Origin: DAIDJM01 sp964250215
Lineage (GTDB): Bacteria; Pseudomonadota; Alphaproteobacteria; Acetobacterales; Acetobacteraceae
Direction of reading: 5' to 3'
Assembly: GCA_964250215.1 (NCBI GenBank)
Contig: CAXUEX010000087.1
Coordinates: 1-11,719, forward strand
Length of the DNA: 11,719 nt
Part shown: one piece after another, positions 4,505 to 9,515 of the stretch
Numbering within the stretch: position 1 is the first letter of the stretch
Layout: the number at the start of each line of letters is the position of its first letter
The notes under the pieces: generated by a model
What the model saw: only the letters and a program-made list of their open reading frames with translations
Told to the model about the DNA's origin: nothing
Database searches by the model: none
Position numbers and translations under genes: made by a program

Positions 4505-6273
4505 CCGCAAGCGGCGCCGGGATACCGGTGCCGCCCGATCGTATAAGCTGGCGGCGCAGGCTGGCGCGGCTACTGCGGCCACTGCGCACCATAAGGGGGC
4601 GGCTGGCAGCGCTGGTTACGGTAGCGGCAGTGCCGCTGCTGCTACTCTCCGGCACGATCGCGTGGCAGAATTACACACTGGCGCTGGATCGCAGTCTGGA
4701 AGCGGCGATCCGCGGCCGCGAGGCCGCCGTGGCGCGCCATTTCGCGGCCATTGACGGCGCGCAGCAGGTGCTGCGCACGCTGTCGCAGATCCCGGAAATG
4801 TCGGCCGCTGATCCGGCCGCGTGCCAAGCGCGGCTGGCGGACTTGCTGGCGCTGGAACCGGGGCGCTACGCCAATTTCACGAGTTACGACGAGTTGGGAA
4901 AGTTGCGCTGTTCAGCGCGCAAGCTGCCCGCCGGCATGACGCCTGCGCGGCTCGAGGGGCAGAACCAGGATTTACTGAAGCGAGCCGCCGCTTCGTCCGA
5001 TGGGTTTGCGCTCGGGGAAGTGCAGCCGAGCCTGTTCGGCGCTGGCTTGGTGCTGCGGGCAGCGCAGGCCGAGCCGGCCGGGGCGCCAGCTTCAATGTTC
5101 CTGGTGGTCGGGCTTCGGCTGGACTGGTTCGCGGCGGAAGCGGATCGCGTGGCGCCTGGGCCCGGTGATCTGTGGCTGGTCGATACGGCGGGACGGCCGA
5201 CGCCAATCGGGAAAGCTTCCACGCGCGCTCTGCCGGGCGATTCGCGGCTGTCGCAGCTGTTGCGCGGGCCGGCCGTGCTGCGTTGCCAGTCTGAAGGCGG
5301 CGAGCCGTTCGCCTATGCCTCGGCGCTGCTGCCGGGGGGGGTCCGGCTGGTGGTGGGATATCCGGCGGCCGCCGATGTAGCCGAGGCACGGGCGGTGCTG
5401 ATTAGGCGGCTGGCAGAACTGGCGGTGCTGCTGGGGCTGGGGCTGGCGGCGGTGGGGGTTGGCACGCACGCGGCGCTGATCCAGCCACTGGATGGGCTGG
5501 GCCGCGCGGTGCGGCAATGGCGGAGGGGCGGCGACTTCGATCCCGGCCGCATCGTGTCGCCGCCGCGCGAAATTGCGCTGTTGGCGCGGTCGTTCGCGGC
5601 AGCGACGCGATCGCTATCCGAGCAGGGCGAGCGGCTGCGGCAGGCGTCGGCGCAGCAGGAACTGCTGATGAAAGAGATTCACCATCGGGTGAAGAACAAT
5701 TTGCAGATCGTGGCGTCGCTGCTCAATCTGCAGGCCTCACGCATCCGGCTGCCCGAGGCGCGGGCCGAATTCGCGAGCGCGCGTGACCGGGTGCGTGCGC
5801 TGGCGACCCTGCACCGGCACCTTTATTTCCATGGCGATCTGACCACGATAAGCATGGGGCCATTCCTGGAAGAGCTAACCGGGCAGTTGCTGGAAGCGAT
5901 GGGCGAGCATGCTTCCGGCCGCATCCGGCTCGAGGTGGAAGCGAGCCAAGTGGACCTTTCGAGCGATCAGGCGGTGCCGCTGGCGCTGATCGTGACGGAG
6001 GCAGTGAGCAACGCGCTGAAATACGCGTTTCCGGGCGGCCGGACCGGGCATATTTCGGTGCGGTTTCTGGTGGATGGCAAACAGGCGCGGCTGAGCATCG
6101 CCGATGACGGGGTGGGGATGCCGTCGGGGCCGGCGGAGACGGAGACCGGGACGCGTGACGGGCTGGGCATTCAGTTGATCCGAGGTTTCTCGAAGCAGCT
6201 CGGCGCGACGCTGGAGGTGAGCCACGCGGCGGGCACGCTGTACCAGGTCAGCTTTCCATTGCAGGAAAGCTGA
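4501..6273 (+). CDS. Membrane sensor histidine kinase, HisKA_2 family, likely PhyR kinase
   Basis: The 590-residue product begins at a GTG overlapping the nepR stop. Domain order: a basic cytosolic start, membrane helix 1 (about 34-55), a periplasmic sensory region (about 56-300) with a Cache-like feel (FTSYDELGKLRCSA), membrane helix 2 (about 304-326), a HAMP-like linker, then HisKA_2 and HATPase_c. The H-box reads KEIHHRVKNNLQIVASLLNL; His395 aligns with the phosphoacceptor of HWE/HisKA_2 kinases, with His394 beside it. The N-box is TEAVSNALKYAF (Asn504), followed by DDGVGMP (Asp535-Asp536) and GLGIQLI. Kinases of this family next to nepR-ecfG typically phosphorylate PhyR to release EcfG; that partner is inferred because no phyR is in the window. 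It has no receiver domain. The signal sensed is unknown. A G8 run (5334-5341) lies in the periplasmic part. The C-terminal codons form half of a strong inverted repeat. Confidence 0.93.
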   Translation: MTASGAGIPVPPDRISWRRRLARLLRPLRTIRGRLAALVTVAAVPLLLLSGTIAWQNYTLALDRSLEAAIRGREAAVARHFAAIDGAQQVLRTLSQIPEMSAADPAACQARLADLLALEPGRYANFTSYDELGKLRCSARKLPAGMTPARLEGQNQDLLKRAAASSDGFALGEVQPSLFGAGLVLRAAQAEPAGAPASMFLVVGLRLDWFAAEADRVAPGPGDLWLVDTAGRPTPIGKASTRALPGDSRLSQLLRGPAVLRCQSEGGEPFAYASALLPGGVRLVVGYPAAADVAEARAVLIRRLAELAVLLGLGLAAVGVGTHAALIQPLDGLGRAVRQWRRGGDFDPGRIVSPPREIALLARSFAAATRSLSEQGERLRQASAQQELLMKEIHHRVKNNLQIVASLLNLQASRIRLPEARAEFASARDRVRALATLHRHLYFHGDLTTISMGPFLEELTGQLLEAMGEHASGRIRLEVEASQVDLSSDQAVPLALIVTEAVSNALKYAFPGGRTGHISVRFLVDGKQARLSIADDGVGMPSGPAETETGTRDGLGIQLIRGFSKQLGATLEVSHAAGTLYQVSFPLQES

Positions 6274-6279
6274 CCTGGT
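6242..6279. terminator. 16-bp perfect inverted repeat, likely bidirectional terminator
   Basis: ACCAGGTCAGCTTTCC (6242-6257) and GGAAAGCTGACCTGGT (6264-6279) are perfect complements around a 6-base loop, ATTGCA. The hairpin sits between two convergent genes: it contains the last codons and stop of the kinase gene, and its right end is 9 bases from the GH16 stop. Neither strand has a T-run after the stem, so termination would be of the U-tract-less kind common in GC-rich genomes, or the hairpin may protect 3' ends. The structure is certain; its function is inferred from position. Confidence 0.75.
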
Positions 6280-6288
6280 CGTTGGCTT

Positions 6289-7071
6289 TCAGCGCAGCGG
6301 CGAGACGCGAATCCAGTCGATCTGCATGCGCGCAGGAAACGAGGTGCTGCCGTTGGGCGGTCCGGGCCAACTGCCGTCGCCACCGACCGCGAGATCGATC
6401 AGCATGAACATCGGGACATGCATGCTGGCGGGCGTCGGTGCCGAGGCGATCGGTTTGCCATCCAGCGCGAGCGCGATGCGGTCGGCGTTCCAGGTTAGCG
6501 TGTAGATGTGGAAGCCGGCGGCGAGATCGGGCACGTTGAGGGCCTGGGAGTTCACCACCCATTTGCCGGTGCTGTCGAAGCCGTGGGTGGTGAAATAGAG
6601 CACGGACGGGTTGCTGCCGAGCACCTCGAACGCGTCGAGCTCGGAGGTGTAGAGATTGTCGGCGGGCAGCAGCCACCAGGCGGGCCAGAGACCGGCGCCG
6701 GCGGGCAGCTTGGCGCGCATCTGGAACACGCCATATAGCCGCGCGAAACTTCGGAACGTGGTGATCAGCCCGGAATTGTAGGGTAGTCCGCAGACATTGC
6801 CGCTGCGGGCGGGCGTGGCAGCGATGGTGAGAATTCCGTTGTTGGTTGAAAACGGGTTACTGCCGACGCTGCGATCCACGTAGCATTCCGCTTCGTGGTT
6901 GTTGGGTAGCGTGCGCGTGGCCGGCGGGCCATAGGGAAATGTGGTCATCCAGCCGCGCGAACCGTCGGGCGTGGCGACGAGATGGTCGAAATTGTCGTGG
7001 AATCCGGGATTGGCGCAGGCGGACGCGCAAACGCAGAGCATGGATATGGCGAAAGCGGACGCGGCATGCAT
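6289..7071 (-). CDS. Secreted glycoside hydrolase family 16 enzyme
   Basis: The 260-residue product starts with a signal peptide (MHAASAFAISMLCVCASACA), cleaved probably after Ala20, so it is exported. The mature part is a single GH16 jelly-roll domain of usual size. The catalytic motif ELDAFEVLG supplies Glu144 (nucleophile), Asp146 and Glu149 (acid/base), in the ExDxxE spacing of the beta-bulge subgroup. It is preceded by GLWPAWWLLP, a typical substrate-cleft segment, and followed by FHIYTLTWNADRIALALDG. GH16 enzymes cleave beta-1,3/1,4-glucans, agar, carrageenan and related chains; those like ExoK/ExsH trim the host's own exopolysaccharide. The substrate cannot be read from sequence. A strong Shine-Dalgarno AAGGAG (minus strand, 7084-7079) is 7 bases before the ATG. 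It is a single-gene unit, convergent to the kinase and downstream of thiG across a 458-base spacer. Membership in GH16 is firm. Confidence 0.94.
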   Translation of the reverse strand: MHAASAFAISMLCVCASACANPGFHDNFDHLVATPDGSRGWMTTFPYGPPATRTLPNNHEAECYVDRSVGSNPFSTNNGILTIAATPARSGNVCGLPYNSGLITTFRSFARLYGVFQMRAKLPAGAGLWPAWWLLPADNLYTSELDAFEVLGSNPSVLYFTTHGFDSTGKWVVNSQALNVPDLAAGFHIYTLTWNADRIALALDGKPIASAPTPASMHVPMFMLIDLAVGGDGSWPGPPNGSTSFPARMQIDWIRVSPLR

Positions 7072-7109
7072 CGGCAGGCTCCTTGATTATGGGCAAGTTT
7101 GTTGCGTTA

Positions 7110-7126
7110 CGCGCAGAATATGCGCG
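7110..7126. promoter_or_regulatory. Operator-like inverted repeat upstream of GH16
   Basis: CGCGCA (7110-7115) and TGCGCG (7121-7126) are perfect complements around GAATA. The repeat is centred 47 bases upstream of the GH16 start, a typical place for a repressor operator or a leader hairpin. No matching second copy was found in the window, and the regulator is unknown. Confidence 0.3.
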
Positions 7127-7311
7127 AGTGCGAATGTATGGCGGCCGGATTTGCTTTCCCCCCGAAAAGGCAGGCTCACCCTATTTTGCGGCGGCGCGGC
7201 TTTGCAAGCGCGAAATCGTCCGCCGGCTCAGGTTTGCTAAAATATTTTCGCCCACGCCACTTCGTTTTGGTACAACAACTGCTACGCATGGGAAAGGAAG
7301 GCCGTGGCCCG

Positions 7312-7380
7312 CAGGCTCCAGGCCCCAGTCAATCGATTGAGATTATGAAATCTCGGCGCAGGTGGTACAGAGCCTGGGGC
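7312..7380. repeat. Cluster of nested and competing inverted repeats
   Basis: GCCCCAG (7322-7328) pairs with CTGGGGC (7374-7380). Inside lie a perfect 12-base palindrome TCAATCGATTGA (7329-7340) and an overlapping hairpin GAGATT/AATCTC with a 4-base loop (7339-7354). Separately, CAGGCTC (7312-7318) pairs with GAGCCTG (7370-7376), which competes with the outer stem for 7374-7376. The layout could be a structured RNA on either strand, an operator group, or a relic of an insertion. No known RNA family is recognised. Confidence 0.45.
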
Positions 7381-7529
7381 AAGACTGTTCCGATCCGGAT
7401 GCCCCTTACCGCCGCTGCGTTTGTGGACTTGGCATCCAGCGGGGCCGAGTTGGTGCAGAAACGATTCAACACGGCATCACGCGGCCGTGCTGGTTCCCGT
7501 CCAATTGCGTTCGCGTGCGCGACCGTTGA

Positions 7530-8321
7530 TCAGCGGATCAGCCCCGTCAGCGGGCTCGAAGGGTCCGCGCCCATTTTTCGCGGCATCCGGCCAGCCAGAT
7601 GCGCGAGCCGTCCCGCTTCCACCGCCGCCCGCATCGCGCCCGCCATTCGCACCGGATCGCCAGCGTGTGCGATCGCCGAATTCAGCAGTACGGCATCGCA
7701 GCCGATTTCCATCGCAATGCACGCATCCGAAGCGGTGCCCACCCCGGCATCCACCAGCACCGGCACGCCCGCTTGCTGTTTTAGGATCGAAATCATCGCC
7801 GGGTTTTGCAAGCCGAGCCCGGAGCCGATCGGGGCGCCGAGCGGCATGATGGCGACGCAGCCCATATCCTCCAGCCGCTTCGCTGCCACCGGATCGTCGG
7901 CGCAATAGACCATCACCTCGAACCGGTCGGCAATCAGCGCGGCGACGGCCTCAAGCGTGGCCGGCATGTCGGGATACAAATACGGCGGCGGCCCCAGCAC
8001 TTCGAGCTTCACGAGGTTCCAGCCGCCGGCTTCCCGCGCCAGCCGCAGCGTGCGCACCGCTTCTTGCGCCGTGTGGCAGCCGGCGGTGTTCGGCAAATAC
8101 GTGTAGCGCCGCGGATCAACGTAATCCTGCAGCATCGGCGCGCCGGTATCGGCCAGGTTCACGCGTCGCACGGCAACCGTGACGATTTCGGCGCCCGAGG
8201 CTTCGATGGCTGCCGCGGTCTGCGCGAAATCCTTGTATTTGCCCGTGCCGACGATCAGGCGTGACGAGAAGCGGCGGCCAGCCAGCTTCCAGAAATCCGC
8301 TTCGGCCACAACCGCGTCCAC
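7530..8321 (-). CDS. thiG: Thiazole synthase
   Basis: The 263-residue protein is a full-length ThiG, the (beta/alpha)8-barrel enzyme that builds the thiazole phosphate of thiamine from 1-deoxy-D-xylulose 5-phosphate, dehydroglycine and sulfur carried on ThiS. Signature segments are present: SRLIVGTGKY (20-29), ITVAVRR-like EIVTVAVRRVN (45-55), LPNTAGCHTAQEAV, NLVKLEVLG with Lys105 as the Schiff-base lysine, PLGAPIGSG, and VDAGVGTASDA followed by AVLLNSAIAHAGDP. The start is GTG at 8321-8319, directly after the thiS stop, with a GGAGG (8333-8329) spaced 7 bases ahead that lies in the codons for the ThiS glycine tail. It is co-transcribed with thiS and hence under the TPP riboswitch. The dehydroglycine source (ThiO or ThiH) and ThiE are not in the window. 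Assignment is firm. Confidence 0.97.
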   Translation of the reverse strand: MDAVVAEADFWKLAGRRFSSRLIVGTGKYKDFAQTAAAIEASGAEIVTVAVRRVNLADTGAPMLQDYVDPRRYTYLPNTAGCHTAQEAVRTLRLAREAGGWNLVKLEVLGPPPYLYPDMPATLEAVAALIADRFEVMVYCADDPVAAKRLEDMGCVAIMPLGAPIGSGLGLQNPAMISILKQQAGVPVLVDAGVGTASDACIAMEIGCDAVLLNSAIAHAGDPVRMAGAMRAAVEAGRLAHLAGRMPRKMGADPSSPLTGLIR

Positions 8322-8525
8322 TCAGCCGCCTCCGATGAAATGCACGATCTCCAGCCGGTCCCCGGCGTGAAGAAGCGTTTGCGCGTACTGTGAACGCGGC
8401 ACGATCGCCTCGTTGCACTCCACGGCCACTTTGCCCGTATCCAGGCGCAGATCGTGGAGCAGCGCAGCGAGGCTGCTCGCCTCGGCCACACGCTTTGTCT
8501 CGCCGTTCAGGAAAAACTCGATCAC
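8322..8525 (-). CDS. thiS: Sulfur carrier protein ThiS
   Basis: The 67-residue product is a beta-grasp ubiquitin-like sulfur carrier. It begins MIEFFLNGE, has the typical LAALLHDLRLD and VAVECNEAIVPRSQY segments, and ends DRLEIVHFIGGG. The C-terminal Gly-Gly is adenylated by ThiF and then thiocarboxylated to donate sulfur to ThiG. The start codon is GTG (8525-8523); the ribosome-binding sequence GGAGG lies 4 bases upstream, inside the conserved 3' end of the TPP riboswitch. The stop TGA is followed at once by the GTG of thiG. Length and tail match the family exactly. Confidence 0.96.
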   Translation of the reverse strand: MIEFFLNGETKRVAEASSLAALLHDLRLDTGKVAVECNEAIVPRSQYAQTLLHAGDRLEIVHFIGGG

Positions 8526-8613
8526 CGTCCCTCCGCCGGCATGATCCGGATCAGGTGCCAGGGTAATCGCAGGAAGCGCCTGCGAACTCTCAGCCTTCCG
8601 GCTCCCCTCGGTG
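8523..8613 (-). ncRNA. TPP riboswitch (THI element) controlling thiS-thiG
   Basis: Read on the minus strand, the leader carries the THI-box landmarks in order: GGGGAGCC, then AGGCTGAGAG (the pyrimidine-sensing arm), a variable hairpin GCAGGCGC/CCTGC region, then ACCCTGGCACCTGATCCGG, then CATGCCGGCGGAGGGA. The closing P1 stem pairs CACCG (8613-8609) with CGGTG (8527-8523), so it includes the thiS GTG start. The ribosome-binding GGAGG (8534-8530) lies in the conserved aptamer 3' segment. TPP binding should therefore block translation initiation of thiS directly, with no separate expression platform. The motif match is strong; the exact P1 extent is inferred. Confidence 0.95.
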
Positions 8614-8618
8614 CCGCC

Positions 8619-8647
8619 TTGATCGGCGTTTCGAGGGCTTCCGTCAA
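8619..8647 (-). promoter_or_regulatory. Possible thiS promoter
   Basis: On the minus strand TTGACG (8647-8642) is followed after 17 bases by GATCAA (8624-8619). The -35 is close to consensus; the -10 is poor. Transcription would begin near 8612, at the 5' edge of the TPP aptamer, which is the main support. Confidence 0.3.
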
Positions 8648-8699
8648 ATCACACACGATTGTGGACGGCCGGCGGCCCACGGGTGCAAACATCGCGCGC

Positions 8700-9515
8700 A
8701 TGGACATCCAGCCCGCCCGCGAGCGGCAACGGGCGCGCCGCCGGCCCCGGCGACCGCGCTACGCGGGGCCGTCCTTCAATCGCGTGGTGCCAAATCTGCT
8801 CACACTGCTCGGCCTGTGCGCCGGGCTTACAGCCATTCACGCTGCTCTGGATGCGCACTGGCCTAAAGCCGCCGTGGCGGTGACAGTGGCCGGCATCATC
8901 GATGGGCTGGATGGGCGCATCGCCCGGCTGCTGAAGGCGACTTCCCGGTTCGGCGCCGAGTTCGACAGCCTGGCCGATTTCTGCGGCTTCGGCATCGCGC
9001 CGGCGCTGATCCTGTATCTTTGGTCGTTGCAGGCGGCGGGGCGGTTCGGTTTCATGCCTTGCCTGCTGTATGCGGTTTGCACGGCGCTGCGGCTCGCGCG
9101 GTTCAATGCGTCGCTGGAGACCGCGCCGAAACCGGCCTATGCACAGAGCTTCTTCACCGGCGTGCCGGCGCCTTCCGGCGCTGGGCTGGCGCTGTTTCCG
9201 CTGTTCTGCGGCCTCGAGGCCGGCGAGCTCGGCTATCCCGGCGTGGCGGCACTGGTGCGCAATCCGGCCGTGGTGGCGGTGGTGATGGTGGCCGTCTCGG
9301 CCCTGCTGGTGAGCACGCTGCCGGTGTGGAGCTTCAAGAACTTCAAGGTGCCGAGCGCCTATGTGCTGCCGCTGCTGCTGGGCACTGGGCTGATGGCGGC
9401 GCTGTTGGTGACCGATCCCTGGGCGGCGCTGGCCACCGCAGGGCTGGCGTACGTGGCCATGCTGCCGTTCAGCCTGCGCAGCTTCCGCCGGCTGCGGGCC
9501 GAGGCCGAAGCCTGA
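8700..9515 (+). CDS. pssA: CDP-diacylglycerol--serine O-phosphatidyltransferase
   Basis: The 271-residue integral membrane protein makes phosphatidylserine from CDP-diacylglycerol and serine, the precursor of phosphatidylethanolamine. The CDP-alcohol phosphatidyltransferase signature is complete: Asp68, Asp71-Gly72, Ala75-Arg76, Gly85, Asp89 and Asp93, in the spacing D-x2-DG-x2-AR-x8-G-x3-D-x3-D. It follows VVPNLLTLLGLCAG, typical of the bacterial type II (PssA) subfamily, and LRLARFN and SFFTGVPAPSGA are further PssA-type segments. About seven to eight membrane helices are visible. The N-terminus is a basic, Arg-rich 20 residues. ATG 8700 was chosen; the frame stays open upstream to 8454 but there it runs antisense through thiS and its riboswitch. 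GTG 8661 is a possible but unsupported alternative, and neither has a clear Shine-Dalgarno. The expected psd partner is not adjacent; glnE follows with overlap. Confidence 0.93.
   Translation: MDIQPARERQRARRRPRRPRYAGPSFNRVVPNLLTLLGLCAGLTAIHAALDAHWPKAAVAVTVAGIIDGLDGRIARLLKATSRFGAEFDSLADFCGFGIAPALILYLWSLQAAGRFGFMPCLLYAVCTALRLARFNASLETAPKPAYAQSFFTGVPAPSGAGLALFPLFCGLEAGELGYPGVAALVRNPAVVAVVMVAVSALLVSTLPVWSFKNFKVPSAYVLPLLLGTGLMAALLVTDPWAALATAGLAYVAMLPFSLRSFRRLRAEAEA

Larger units (their letters stand above)
7072..7529. other. Non-coding spacer between thiG and GH16 with several inverted repeats
   Basis: This 458-base stretch is less GC-rich than its surroundings and holds no gene I can support. 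It must contain the GH16 promoter (minus strand) and the end of the thi operon transcript. It includes the GH16 ribosome-binding site (7079-7084), an operator-like repeat (7110-7126), a bulged hairpin (7152-7172), an AT-rich palindrome AAAATATTTT (7239-7248), a cluster of nested repeats (7312-7380), and a CACGGC/GCCGTG hairpin (7470-7489) about 40 bases past the thiG stop that could end the thi transcript. Plus-strand open frames here only continue into the antisense of thiG, and lack ribosome-binding sites and family signatures. Confidence 0.6.

Noticed and set aside
7130..7190. Possible cyclic-di-GMP (GEMM) riboswitch in the GH16 leader
   Set aside because: A bulged hairpin and a GCAAA are present, but the conserved GEMM receptor and tetraloop elements are missing.
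7290..7385. tRNA or 6S-like RNA in the thiG-GH16 spacer
   Set aside because: There is no cloverleaf, anticodon arm or T-loop consensus, and no 6S bubble architecture; only local inverted repeats are seen.
7341..7526. Short plus-strand frame with a Cys-rich RRCVCG segment
   Set aside because: It starts after a stop with only a weak internal GTG and no ribosome-binding site, and third-position GC is lower than in neighbouring genes; I could not support it as coding.
7099..7908. 269-codon plus-strand frame over the spacer and thiG antisense
   Set aside because: Its second half is the antisense shadow of thiG; its first half has no ribosome-binding site and no recognisable domain.
8454..8699. 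N-terminal extension of pssA back to 8454
   Set aside because: The extension runs antisense through thiS and its TPP riboswitch and has no PssA-like sequence; the family begins near the VVPNLLTLLG helix.
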